From positions 124,001 to 188,000 of the forward strand of contig JBLWGC010000121.1 of NCBI GenBank assembly GCA_048772705.1: a stretch of DNA of 64,000 nucleotides, given 5' to 3'. Origin of the DNA: Leidyana gryllorum EB-2025a (taxonomy: Eukaryota > Apicomplexa). The notes below the pieces were generated by a model. It saw nothing but the letters and a program-made list of their open reading frames with translations. It did not search any database and had not been told where the DNA came from. This document shows, piece by piece, positions 52,183 to 63,691 of the stretch; the first letter of the stretch is position 1; each line of letters begins with the position of its first letter. Position numbers and translations under genes: made by a program.

Positions 52183-54249
52183 ATGCTGAATGACGACATC
52201 TGGACCCAAATTCTGGGGTTCCTATCGCTATGTGAGCTGACAAAAGCGGCAGGAATCTCCAAACAGCTACACAATCTTCTTCACTCTGAAAAGTCATTAC
52301 TGTTTTCTGGACGCTTATCTCTTAAACCGCAACAGTGGGCCTGGCTACAGCGCGCCTCTTGGTTTGAAGCATGGCTTCGCCGATCGTGCCCCTACCTAGA
52401 GTCCTTGACCTGGACAGGATCCACATTCAGACAGCTGATATGGACTGATCTGCTACAGAAGATGTCCCAATGGGGACTGCCGAGACTGACGGAAGCAATC
52501 ATAGGCACCGTTTTCGAAAGTGGGGGTTCGTGGCAGACCCACACTTTCAGTTTTCCCAACCTGAAGTTGTTGGACATCTCCTGGTCAGAGTTGTCTGAAG
52601 GGTCGCTGCTTATCGATGCTCCGACATTGGAATGTTTAGTCGTCAAAAGGCACCAGCTCCCTTTCATTCGCCACGATCTAGCGGTGGAGCTCCATAGGAC
52701 TGTGGGTGACGGCGACGGTGGCCGCGACGACCGGATTGTGTCGGTAACAAAGCCACAATTCAGGTATTGGATCTTCAAAACTCAGGACACCGCCGCCTCC
52801 GTGACAAACGGGGGATGGCAGACATCCCCGTGTCTGGTGCGATATCTATCCGAGGCGCACGATTGGGCGAGCGATCCACTGGAGTTCCGAATCGGAATCA
52901 CAAACCCGTGGCCAAAGTGCGCGAGGTGAGGGTTTCTGGAAGCATTGCGTTACATTTCGTTCAGAGGGTCACAGAGGCTCTGGGAATACCTCAAACGAGA
53001 ATGGAGCGATCGGGAGCGCCATATGCATCCGCTCTGTCGCACTTACCTGCGAAATGTGCCGTTTGTGACATATATATATGCTCAACGACTTGTGAATGGG
53101 ACTCAAGAAGATGGCACTGTGCTGCGGCGCGTCGACTCAAGTTTCGGATGGTTCCGGTTGGCCCGAACGAAGGATTTGGATTCACCGCCTCTCTGCTGGA
53201 AGGCTCTCCCACTGACCGAACCTCCCGCTGTATACCCTCCCCCATACTTTGGATTGATGAGTGACAACACACTTTATTTGAGCGCCTCCGGCATCAATCA
53301 TCCAGTGGAATGGTCAGAGGTGACACGGGTTCTCTATGTCAACGACAAATCCACTCCGACTCTGACTGAAAATTTACTCAGAACTCTGCCCTTTCAGAAT
53401 CTGAAGCGCATTGAGTTACCTCTGGAGGGATGGGCGCTGGTTGAAGGACTGTGTGAGAGCGCGACCCCCGCCTGTTGGCCCTCCGACTGTGTCCGGGTGC
53501 TATGCCTTCACACCAAACGGGATGCCTCACCGGAAGCGATGCGACGTTTGATTGAAAGGTGTCAAATTCAATATGTCGGTGTCACCGGAGTGCCTCTCCA
53601 GATCGCGAAGTTGACTGACTGGTTTTTGGTTGGGCACTCCATTTGGCGACGTAGAGGCATTCGGGTCCGTTTCGGCCTCCAAGCTGCAGCCCTTCTGCGC
53701 TACCCGTGGCCTAAGGTCCAATTGGAACTCGTCTCGGGACTGTATACCGATGCCACTCTCCGAGCTGTGCTGAAATACATTGGGTGTTCGGCGGAAGACA
53801 TCAGTCTGTGTCTGATGACGCAGACTGCCGATGATCCGGAGCAATGGACAACGCTGCGAGAAAGAAGTGTCCACGCTGCGTCCACTCTCCTTTCAATCAC
53901 TTGTTACTGCGCCGTTCCAAAGGCCCTCGTCAGTCAGTGGTACGCTGAAATGTTGGAAGGGACATTGCGAGAGGCTCAGACCTCCGTCGGCGGACTGTTG
54001 GACCTCATCGCCGAGACGTGCTCGGACGATTGGTGGTTGGGTCGTGCGTTGCTGAGCCAACGCTTCAGAGAGTTGGAGTATTTGGGCCTTCCGGTGACGT
54101 TACCGGCTGTCTGTCCCGCGTCGATCTACGAGGAGGTCTTCCCGCAAAGGGAGAAGAAGTCCAGGGCTTCCAGAATACTGCCTTCAGGGCTTTTACATTG
54201 TGCGAGTCATTTGTGGTCAAAATGGAAACCGCCTTTTGGAGGTTTCTAA
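52183..54249 (+). CDS. F-box protein, tandem copy 2
   Basis: Exons 52183-52925 and 52965-54249 around a 39-nt intron give 675 residues. The first ~45 residues (DDIWTQILGFLSLCELTKAA, then GISKQLHNLLHSEKSLLF) fit an F-box, the Skp1-binding motif of SCF ubiquitin ligases. The rest has Leu-rich stretches (FPNLKLLDISWSEL; LLRTLPFQNLKRIELPLEGW) that could be degenerate leucine-rich repeats for substrate binding. An in-frame TGA just upstream supports this ATG. The stop lies three codons beyond that of copy 3. CTCTCAG a few bases before the ATG is acceptor-like and might mark a leader intron or a trans-splice site. The substrate is unknown, and the F-box assignment rests on pattern only. Confidence 0.72.
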
Positions 54250-54875
54250 TTCGACGCCTTTCTACGCTCATCACTTCAAACAGAGTGAAAGTCAGTCTCT
54301 GTGAGCTCTACGATCAGATAAAAGTAGGACAAAGACTGCAAGTGTAGTCAAATGCCGTGAAAATGAACACCGCATAAGACTTCCGGACTGAGAGCATCAA
54401 GCAGTTGAAGGTGAGGCCGTGACATCTGTTGAATTCATCCACCCAAACAACAGTGATGGAAGTGGTCGCTGAAGGGCTCCGAACTGCCTTTGTGATATAT
54501 CGTTGATAGGACTCACAATCTGAAGGCGTCGAGTAAGGCACTTCAAAGCTCTGCTCAGTCTTTGTGGGTATCCTCAAGACTACAGGCGAACTGTCAGTGT
54601 CGTCTGCTATATACTGTGTGGCACATGGCGTTGCAATCTGAGTTGAAAATCCATTCGCTGAGCAGAGGTGTTTGCATCGTTGCATATATCAAGCAAGACG
54701 CGTCATCACCTCTGTGACCCCCTTGTTTCGCTTCGTAAAGTGCTCCTTTCCAAGTTTACATCGGGATATCCCGACAACAACCCGTCCGGCATCACTTTAC
54801 AACATTGCCCGGGCAGGTGCTCCAAGTCGCACACGAATGTGTGCATACAAGCCTTCCCCTCTCACGTGCTGATTA

Positions 54876-56933
54876 ATGCTGAGCGACGACATCTGGACCC
54901 AAATTCTGGGGTTCCTTCCGCTATGTGAGCTGACAAAAGCGGCAGGAATCTCCAAACAGCTACACAATCTTCTTCACTCTGAAAAGTCATTACTGTTTTC
55001 TGACCGCTTAGATCTTAACCCGTCACAGTGGGCCTGGCTACAGCGCGCCTCTTGGTTTGAGGCATGGCTTTGCCGATCGTGCCCCCACCTAGAGTCCTTG
55101 ACCTGGCTAGGATCCATATCCAGACAGCTGATATGGACTGATCTGCTACAGAAGATGTCCCAATGGGGACTGCCGAGACTGACGGAAGCAATCATAGGCA
55201 CCATTTTCGAAAGTGGGGAGTCGTGGCAGACCCACACTTTCAGTTTTCCCAACCTGAAGTTGTTGGACATCTCCTGGTCAGAGTTGTCTGAAGGTTCGCT
55301 GCTTATCGATGCTCCGATGTTGGAATGTATAGTCGTCAAAAGGCACCAGCTCCCTTTCATTCGCCACGATCTAGCGGTGGAGCTCCATAGGGCTGTGGGT
55401 GACGGCCACGGTGGCCGCGACGACCGGATTGTGTCGGTGACAAAGCCACACTTCAGGTATTGGATCTTCAAAACTCAGGATACCGCCGCCTCTGTGACAA
55501 ACGGGGGATGGCAGACATCCCCGTGTCTGGTGCGATATCTACCCGAGGCGCACGATTGGGCGAGCGATCCACTGGAGTTCCAAAACGGAATCACATACAC
55601 GTGGCCAAAGTGCGCGAGGTGAGGCTTTCTGGAAGCATTGCGTTACATTTCGTTCAGAGGGTCACAGAGGCTCTGGGAATACCTCAAACGAGAATGGAGC
55701 GATCGGGAGCGCCATATGCATCCGCTCTGTCGCACTTACCTGCGAAATGTGCCGTTTGTGGCATTTATATATGCCCAACGACTTGTGAATGGGACTCAAG
55801 AAGATGGCACTGTGCTGCGGCGCGTCGCCTCGAGTTTCGGATGGTTCCGGTTGGCCCGAACGAAGGATTTGGATTCACCGCCTCTCTGCTGGAAGGCTCT
55901 CCCACTGACCGAACCTCCCGCTGTATACCCTCCCCCATACTTTGGATTGATGAGTGACAACACACTTTATTTGAGCGCCTCCGGCATCAATCATCCAGTG
56001 GAATGGTCAGAGGTGACACGGGTTCTCTATGTCAACGACAAATCCACTCCGACTCTGACTGAAAATTTACTCAGAACTCTGCCCTTTCAGAATCTGAAGC
56101 GCATTGAGTTACCTCTGGAGGGATGGGCGCTGGTTGAAGGACTGTGTGAGAGCGCGACCCCCCCCTCTTTGCCCTCCGACTGTGTCCGGGTCCTATGCCT
56201 TCACACCAAACGGGATGCCTCACCGGAAGCGATGCGACGTTTGATTGAAAGGTGTCAAATTCAATATGTCGGTGTCACCGGAGTGCCTTCCCAGATCGCG
56301 AAGTTGACTGACTGGTTTTTGGTTGGGCACTCCATTTGGCGACGGAGAGGCATTCGGGTCCGTTTCGGGCTCCAAGCTGCAGCCCTTCTGCGCTACCCGT
56401 GGCCTAAGGTCCAATTGGAACTCGTCTCGGGACTGTATACCGATGCCACTCTCCGAGCTGTGCTGAAATACATTGGGTGTTCGGCGGAAGACATCAGTCT
56501 GTGTCTGATGACTCAGACTGCCGATGATCCGGAGCAATGGACAAAGTTGCGAGAAAGAAGTGTCCACGCTGCGTCCACTCTCTTCTCACGCACTTATCAT
56601 TACAGCGTTCCAAAGGCCCTCGTCAGTCAGTGGTACGCTGAAATGTTGGAAGGAACATTGCGAGAGGCTCAGACCTCCGTCGGCGGACTGTTCGACCTCA
56701 TCGCCGAGACGTGCCCGGACGATTGGTGGTTGGGTCGTGCGTTGCTGAACCAACGTTTCAAAGAGTTGGAATATTTGGGCCTTCCGGTGACGTTACCGGC
56801 TGTTTGTCCCGCGTCGATCTACGAAGAAGTCTACCCGCAGAGGGAGAAGAAGTCCAGGGCTTCCAGAATACTGCCCTCGGGGCTTTTACATTGTGCGAGT
56901 CGTTTGTGGTCAACATGGAAACAGCCTTTTTGA
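54876..56933 (+). CDS. F-box protein, tandem copy 3
   Basis: Exons 54876-55618 and 55658-56933 around a 39-nt intron give 672 residues. The N-terminus (MLSDDIWTQILGFLPLCELT) carries the same F-box-like motif as copy 2. The two proteins are nearly identical, with most differences in the first ~100 residues and in the last ~130 (for example STLFSRTYHYSV against STLLSITCYCAV). Copy 3 is intact by eye. Long exact stretches shared with copy 1 in exon 1 and the start of exon 2 suggest recent duplication or gene conversion. Function as a ubiquitin-ligase substrate adaptor is inferred from the F-box. Confidence 0.72.
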
Positions 56934-57075
56934 GGTTTCTAATTCGACGGCTTTCGACGTTTATCACTTCAAACAGAGTGAAAGTCAGTCTCTGTGAGCT
57001 CTACGGTCAGATAAAAGTAGGACAACGACTGCAAGTGTAGTCAAATGCCGTGAAAATGAACACCGCATAAGAGTT

Positions 57076-58498
57076 CCGGACTGGGAGCTTCAATCAGTTC
57101 GATGATGGTTCGGAAAAAGATGAGAGAGAGACGTGTCGGCGTGTATCAACGCCGTCTGAACGGCATAACGGTGTCTGGTTGTCTCCACTGCCACAGGTTG
57201 TAGGTATTGTAATCTTCATTAAAGTCCCCTCGACCCCCGATGGATTGCTCCTTCCGAGCTAAGCTGCAGGACACCGTCGACCCGCACACAAAAAGCTTCA
57301 GTAAAGGGCTGGAGTCACTCGGCCAACGAGGGATCGAGATTAAGGCCTGGTGTAAGGAGCAGACCCCGCCGGCCAGCGTCTCCCCGATGCAAAAAGGAAG
57401 AAGCTCGGCGAGGGAGTTTGCCAAAGATGGCCGGTCACCTACTTTCGCCGATACCCCGAAGTGAGAAGGAAGTGGCCAGTCGGGACTGATAGCATTAATA
57501 GTCGTGTGCCTGATGGTTGGGTATGCGGAAGGCTTCGAGTTACAGTGCTTTGGGGCAGCGCCTTTACAGCGAGCGGTGTTTCGGGATTGTTTCTTTTTGT
57601 ACTCTAACTCCGTTCGCAGAAACAACGATATTCTCTCGTCTTGGACCAAGTCCAGGCTGGTGGGGTCTTCACTAACAGAATTTGGAACATTAAAAGGCTC
57701 ACATTTTGCGGGTCAGGGCGGGTCAGGCGGTGGGACCGAACATTGTTGGTGATCTGAATGAGGGTACCTAGTTGTTCAGGTTTACCCCTTCACATTCAGT
57801 TCGATTATCACTCCAATTTTGGGAGGGATGTCTCGCCATTACGAACGACTGGGTTTGCAGTCGTACGCTTCATTGTGAGGGATCGGTCGCATTAACAACG
57901 GGTGACCCGAATTTGCCCGCTCTCTCACTAGGGGCAGAATCGAGCTGCTGCTCTGTGGTTGGCTCGTCGTCATTCGATGCTTCTAATGCGGGCTCCCTCT
58001 GGTTTGCCGCCATATATTCCCCACAGGCCTCCAATTGTCGCAGCAAAGATCGCCACTGGTCGTGTCTTGCGTCTCTTTTCGTCAAACACTTCTTCAAATC
58101 CTTCAGCACCCACTTGAAGGCTGCAGAGACGCAGGAACGTAGGCTGTTAGGGCCATTATCAACTTTAGATCAACCCGAACTTACAGTTGACCCAGCGCCA
58201 CGCTTACTGCAGTCTCGGGGACGCCTTCCCACCAAGAAGTGTCGGGCTCGGCTGTTCTGGACTGCCTCGAACGTGGGTGAAGGATTATCCAGAGAACGCC
58301 CAGGTACACGGCCGCTTCCACGGCAATTGCGAGCATCGTCGCCTAGTGTTCTTTCAATTGATTCTTGATTCTGTCACAGCACATTTCTTTGCAACGGATG
58401 GTCGTTGGTTATGAGACGGTCTCGCGCCCACAGCTTCAATCAGATTTTATTGGCCCTGGCTGTCTCGCTGTCTCGCTGTCTCGCTGTCCCGCTTAAGA
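57076..58498. other. 1.4-kb stretch with no recognisable gene
   Basis: Several medium open frames exist on both strands (for example 57,146-57,649 minus and 57,772-58,368 plus), but none has a recognisable domain. It may be old repeat or transposon-derived DNA. A short TGTCTCGC triplication lies at ~58,460-58,490. Confidence 0.5.
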
Positions 58499-58612
58499 TG
58501 TAAGATCTCATTGAGGGAGTGAGGTGAAACGGTGCTATTGAGTCCAGCTATATCGTTTATGGTCTATGGGGTACGGAAAAAGGATTACGCACGGTTGGGG
58601 CCCTGTGTGGCC
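58499..58612 (-). repeat. Left LTR (element's 3' side), shortened
   Basis: It begins TGTAAGATCTCATTGAGGG and shares TTGAGTCCAGCTATATCG and GGATTACGCACGGT with the right LTR. Similarity fades near 58,612. Confidence 0.7.
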
Positions 58613-61466
58613 CCCAGCCAGTGGGTGGCCTACCGTAGCGGTAAAGGTGCCTGGATACAGAGACAGTTGCAGAGGCTGCTGCATTTCATTGTCAACGGTG
58701 AAGGCGACGTCTGGCCTGGCCCGCTTACGGGTCTCAATGGTCGTCGGCTTTCGTCGTTCGCGCTGGAGTCGGTCCCGGAGGACTTCACTTGGCGAAAGTG
58801 TCTCGAACCCTTTTAGTTCTTCTGTGGTCAGATATTAATTTCAAAGCCTCGTCAGACGGCTCTTCAATCTCAATCAAGTTGGAATAGTGCACTGTAGACG
58901 CAATGTCGGTAACCCTTAAGCGGCTTAACCTTCGTACCGCCTCCAGGCAGGCCAGTCTCCAGAACAACACCAGGACTGCTGTAGGGTGGTCGGAACCGAT
59001 TGGCTACGGACGCTTGCTGCTTTCCAGTCGTTAGACCTTCGTGTCGTAGGCAGACCACGATGTCACCGACTTCCGGGATATACCATACATCGCGCATTCT
59101 TGCCTTCGCCTTGTCCCGTGACGAGCGGTTTGCATCAGCGCGCAGATTCTCGATGTGCCTTAAGCGTTCTGGCAGTGGGTGGTTAGCCCGACTGAACTCT
59201 TGGCTTCCAGGTATCGACATCTCCAATCCGGTGAGTAGCGTGAACGGTGCAACTCCAGTCGTTGGGTGAGGTGTAGCCCGACGCATCGACCACAAATCCT
59301 AGGTACAGGAACTGTCGGTGCTTCACCTCGCCAAGGCGTTTCAGTACTTCGGCTAACAGGTCGTTATGCTTTTGTATCGTGTCGGCGTAGATTACGATAT
59401 CGTCCAGGTACACTAACACTCCTTGACCTACCAGCGATCCTAGGGTAGTATGCATGACTCTTTGGAAGGTCGCGGGTGCGTTACGGAGACCGAATGGCAT
59501 TGCTACGAACGCGTACAGCCCTCGGGTGGTTATCACTGTCGTCTTCAGTACATCTTCCGCCCCCATGCGGATTTGATAATAACCAGCTTTCAAATCCAAA
59601 GAGCTGAAGACGCACGCACCGCTCAGGCTCGACACCAGCGTCTGAATGCTGGGCAGTGGATACACGTCCGGGACTGTAACCTCATTCAGTCGGCGATAGT
59701 CGACGCAGACGCGCACCTCACCGGTCTTCTTAGGGACGCATACTACGGGGGACGCCCAGGGGGAGCTCTCTACTTTCCTCATGTACCCCTTCTTTGTAAG
59801 TTCGTCGGACTGGCGATGGACCTCGTTCTCCATGTCTGGGTGTATACGCTTGGGTTTATCGGCCACTGGTTTCGCCCCCGGCTTCAACTCAATCCGGTGA
59901 TGCTCGACAGTACATTCGGCGGCTGCTGTTCGAACCCAACACTGCGGATGTGCTTTCATCACTCCCAAGACACTCTCTTTGGCCTCGGCGCCCCAGTCGT
60001 CTCGGATGACCGTCCCCTCTGTCGCCTTTTGTAGGACTCTGGCATGCCGTAACCGCGGATCGTTAGCCCTCATCTTCGCCATAGGGGCCATTCCTTCGGT
60101 ACCTCTGATGATGTCTGACGTCACTTCTACATTCAACCCGTGTCGTTGGAGGTAATCGATGCCCAATAAGCTATGGGTGGCTCCTTAAAGTACCAATACG
60201 TCCTCCACGGTGGTGATTGGCCCAACGGAGATCGTGACCGTAGCGATCCCTCCTTGCGCCTGCTCGCCATTTGCCGTGGTCATCACCAACTTTGTCTTCC
60301 ACAGAGGTATTGGGTCCATCGAATTGGACTTCCGCACCAATTAGAGGTCGAGTGGGCTTAGTACTGTGACATCAGCTCCCGTGTCTACAACGAATACAAC
60401 AGGCTGCCCGTTGACAGTCCCAATCACATTATTCACGGCGTGCTCGGCTCTGTGCGTGGCACATCTCGTCACCTTTGGTGGTACCTCCGCGATCTCGCCT
60501 TCCTCGGGCGTGACCTCTGGTGGGGTTGGCCTCTTTTTCCTCTTCGGGATTTTTGGAGGGCACTGTCGCTCACTTCTGTGTCCGGCACGGACGGTTCCGC
60601 CATTTGTTCTGCCTCGCACTTCTGCTTCTGTTCCTCTTGGTTCGCCTTCCGTTGCTGAATCCTCTTACGCACCGTACTTTCGACCCGACCTTCTGCAGAG
60701 TTGCGACTGTGGAGTGGTCACGTCGACATCCGTCAAAGACGAGTTTGTTCCCAATCCACTGGAGTCGGATGCCCCCTTGGCCACCGTCATCGGCTCCGAT
60801 CTGGACGCATTGGGCTCCGCCATGCCCCTTCGCCTTGCAGTGTGGGCACGCTTCTTGGGCACAGTATCGCTGAATGTGTCCCTTCTCGCCACATCTTGGG
60901 CATCGGCTCATCCGTGTAGTCCTTGGCGGTGCGTTTGACAGCAGCGATACGCCCGCCCGACTCGAGACTTCCCAATGTGGGCTTTCCTCCGACTGGTAAC
61001 TCCATGTAGAGCTCCTTACTGATGATGGCTTGTACGAAGCTTCGGACCCATGTCACATTCAAGTCGCCCACAGCTCTTCGTTCGGTCGTCGCTGACGCAG
61101 TCGTGTGTAGTAGGCGTAGCGTTTCCTGACGTATGAAATCGGTTCGCGGTCTCCAGACCCTGGGAACCGCCTCGTTTCCAACACGATGTAGTGCCTCCGG
61201 CCTTGGGAAGAGACAACAAGCCAAGGCGTCTCGGTACTGAGCCCAGTCAGTATCCCGTCCCGAGATGGCCTGTGCCTTGTCGGCATCGTCTGGGGAGAGT
61301 GCGCTGCGGACTATATGGCCGTCGAAACTCCCGGATCTCTCGCCTTGATCTCCCACTGATCCAGTTGGGCATCGAACTCCTCTTCGGTGCTCCACTGTAG
61401 CACGACCGATACAACCTCTTCGCTTTACTGAGGTCCGAAACGGTGTAGGGCGCTCTTCTGGCTACC

Positions 61467-61504
<38 letters not shown>

Positions 61505-61543
61505 TGGACTGGTTCTCATTCCCGGCAGATCCACCACGTGAGA

Positions 61544-61670
61544 TGTAAGATCCCATTGAGGGGAATGAGGTGGAACGGTGTTATTGAGTCCAGCTATATC
61601 GTTTATCGTTTATGGGGTACGGAAAAAGGATTACGCACGGTAGGGGGGCCCTTCTGTGTTGGACGGCTCA
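61544..61670 (-). repeat. Right LTR (element's 5' side)
   Basis: About 127 bp. Read on the minus strand it begins TGAGCCGTCC and ends CTTACA, the TG...CA ends usual for LTRs. Confidence 0.7.
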
Positions 61671-61805
61671 CACTCCACAGCTATTGGGACAATCCTGTGT
61701 GCGACAGCCTCGAACAGTGCATTTGACAGTAATCAGAAAGCTTCTTTCGGTTCACATCTTTCACCGCTTACCCCTTCACGAGCTTCTTTGCCCTTCAACA
61801 AAAAG

Positions 61806-62075
61806 ATGAAGTTCACTACTGTATTCATGGTCTTCTTCGGCGTTGCCCTCGGTCAGGACTCAGCCTATTTCAACCCATTGGTCGGCGACAGCGAAGGTGA
61901 TGTTGGTGCCGACGGAGATGACACTTCCTCAACGGAGATGACCACCACCTCCAGTTACGGTGACGACGAAGTAACCACTACTTCTACTACAAAGAAGAGC
62001 GGTGTGTCCGCTAACACCCACCTGGCTGCTCTGGCGCCAGTTGCAGCCATCCTCGGAATGAAGTATCTCGCTTAG
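61806..62075 (+). CDS. Small secreted Ser/Thr-rich GPI-anchor-like protein (KKSG-tail family)
   Basis: Intronless, 89 residues. The frame is open upstream to 61,656, but ATG 61806 gives the signal peptide MKFTTVFMVFFGVALGQ and matches its paralogues. An acidic stretch (GDSEGDVGADGDD) and a Ser/Thr-rich stretch precede the tail TTKKSGVSANTHLAALAPV, then AAILGMKYLA. That tail is nearly the same as in the 48,983 protein, while the middles differ. The gene starts about 135 bp from the right LTR of the retroelement fossil. A GPI-anchored surface protein is inferred; no known family. Confidence 0.8.
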   Translation: MKFTTVFMVFFGVALGQDSAYFNPLVGDSEGDVGADGDDTSSTEMTTTSSYGDDEVTTTSTTKKSGVSANTHLAALAPVAAILGMKYLA

Positions 62076-63046
62076 GTCTCACTAAACCTCACCGTATTTG
62101 GTTTGGTGAATGCTGCCCATCAAGATGATCGGCGTCTTCATTGTATGAGTGCATCCGTTTGCAACAGCGAGCTCACTTATACCTCGGTTCATCCCACTTG
62201 TCTGCGAGAGTCCTCTCGCACTTTTGGCCCAATTTTCCTACCAACCTATCAATCCACACTTTGTGGTGGCTGCTAAATACTCTTGTGAATATCTGACTCA
62301 TCGAGATTGTGCCCTTGGGATCTGCAGCGACAGCTATCTTCGGCAGCGCGCTGACTGGTGCTGCCTGCAATCGTGATGAGCTTAATTTGGGGTCGCCATC
62401 AAACTTTGAATGAGTCGTTGATCAGAGAACTAGTTGGCACCGACTGACCCAAATTCGTTATCAGTGAACACTGGGACTCCAATTCGCACTCAACTCCTCG
62501 GGATAATGGTGTGGGGGGACAGTTTCGTCGGCGGGCGGGGATATATTCACCAGAAAATTCCAACTGCTAACGCACACACTGCCTAAATTATTACTTTTTG
62601 TCACCCGACTATGACCGGCTGCTCGCTGTGTTGACTTTGATTGTCGCAGTCGTGGATCTATTGCTGTTCTCACCATTCGACGAGTGTACTGACATTCTGA
62701 TCGACATGCATGTGCTGCTAGGGTGGTCAAATGTATGAGAGATCACCATGAGATTGCCGTCTCCCTGGATTTGCCTGTAATATCGAGGTCTCCCGGGTAG
62801 TCAGAGGGTAAGAGACACTGGGAGAAAGTATGTAGATCTCCGATGCTTTCCGAGTCGGAGGCCCTTTTTCGCCTATGATGAAATATCGTGTCAGGAAGAC
62901 TCGCTGCGATAAACACCTTTAGGGAGCCTTTCTTGTGCCCATTGTGTGTTCGATCTGTCTCCACTGGGACTAACGAGTGTGACGGTTGAGATAATTGTAA
63001 GCTTTGAGCGATCGTTCCTTCTTTGTTGGTGCTGTATCACGTCTAC
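62076..63046. other. ~970-bp intergenic region, nothing recognised
   Basis: No gene, RNA or repeat could be supported on either strand. Only short frames occur, without signal peptides or domains. Confidence 0.55.
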
Positions 63047-63286
63047 ATGAAATTCATCACTCTTTTCTCCGTTGCCCTCACCCTCGTCGCACTTGCCGAC
63101 GTTTCGGAAGTGGCACCCTCTGGACCTCCTTCTGCTGGATCGGAACCCACAGTCACGTCCCCGACACCGACTCCCACCACTCCTACGCCGACAACAACCT
63201 CCACCAACAAGTCTGGAGCTGAACAGTATATCACAGGAGTCACCCCATTGGCCGCATTGGTAGCGGTGAAGTATTGGGCATTTTGA
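63047..63286 (+). CDS. Small secreted Pro/Thr-rich GPI-anchor-like protein
   Basis: Intronless, 79 residues. ATG 63047 gives the signal peptide MKFITLFSVALTLVALA. A Pro/Thr/Ser stretch (SPTPTPTTPTPTTTSTNKSG) follows, then a hydrophobic tail (GVTPLAALVAVKYWAF). The NKSG plus LAAL...VKY ending parallels the KKSG...LAAL...KYLA tail of the proteins at 48,983 and 61,806, so it is a more distant paralogue. NKS is a possible N-glycosylation site. Function is unknown beyond a likely surface location. Confidence 0.75.
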   Translation: MKFITLFSVALTLVALADVSEVAPSGPPSAGSEPTVTSPTPTPTTPTPTTTSTNKSGAEQYITGVTPLAALVAVKYWAF

Positions 63287-63294
63287 TTAGGTCG

Positions 63295-63488
63295 GCCTGA
63301 AGTGTAGACAGTGTGTCTGCCTGAAGTGTAGACAGTGTGTCTGCCTGAAGTGTAGACAGTGTGTCTGCCTGAAGTGTAGACAGTGTGTCTGCCTGAAGCG
63401 TAGACAGTGTGTCTGCCTGAAGTGTAGACAGTGTGTCTGCCTGAAGCGTAGACAGTGTGTCTGCCTGAAGTGTAGACAGTGTGTCTGT
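63295..63488. repeat. 24-bp minisatellite, about 8 copies
   Basis: The unit CCTGAAGTGTAGACAGTGTGTCTG repeats head to tail about eight times, with a T/C change in two copies (GAAGTG/GAAGCG). Each unit contains a small inverted repeat, AGACA-GTG-TGTCT. It lies directly downstream of the small gene ending at 63,286. Confidence 0.9.
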
Positions 63489-63691
63489 CTACTGCATTGT
63501 ATTTTGTTGTGTTAGCAATATCGTCTGAGCGTGGCCGGTGGGTGGGGAACTTCGTGCAACACGGGCAGCAAGGCGAGTTGGGGAAGATCATCGAATTTGG
63601 GATTCACTGTGTGCGAAAAGGGTGACCCGCCATTTATTGTTGAGTTTTCTGACTGTTGTTCTAGAATTATTAGCCATCCGCTAGGCATACA

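Larger units (their letters stand above)
49771..57075 (+). repeat. 2,693-bp tandem array, three units each with an F-box-type gene
   Basis: The ATG codons of copies 2 and 3 are 2,693 bp apart. The gene, its 3' flank (CTAATTCGACGC... to TAGTCAAATGCCG) and the ~500-bp upstream spacer are all repeated. Unit 1 lacks its left end, and unit 3 loses similarity shortly after 57,070. The spacers 51,549-52,182 and 54,250-54,875 show no separate gene that I can support. Confidence 0.85.
58499..61670 (-). mobile_element. Ty3/gypsy-type LTR retrotransposon fossil (broken)
   Basis: The element lies on the minus strand between similar direct repeats at 58,499-58,612 and 61,544-61,670. Parts recognised, from right to left: a gag-like region with CCHC zinc knuckles, an aspartic protease segment with the DTGAD motif, a reverse transcriptase with the YLDD box, and a short integrase C-terminal-like segment at the left. 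RNase H and the integrase core were not recognised. A (CT)n run lies near the right end (~61,469-61,500). The coding region is broken, with several breaks, and the element is clearly shorter than a whole one. The LTRs differ at several positions, so the insertion is not very recent. Confidence 0.85.

Noticed and set aside
51975-52193. Possible N-terminal exon of the F-box genes, conserved before copies 2 and 3
   Set aside because: It is conserved only as part of the whole 2.69-kb unit. An in-frame TGA lies just before the F-box ATG after the likely acceptor, so it cannot extend the protein.
57146-58368. Medium open frames between the F-box array and the retroelement fossil
   Set aside because: No recognisable domain, no signal peptide and no paralogue in the window; insufficient to call a gene.
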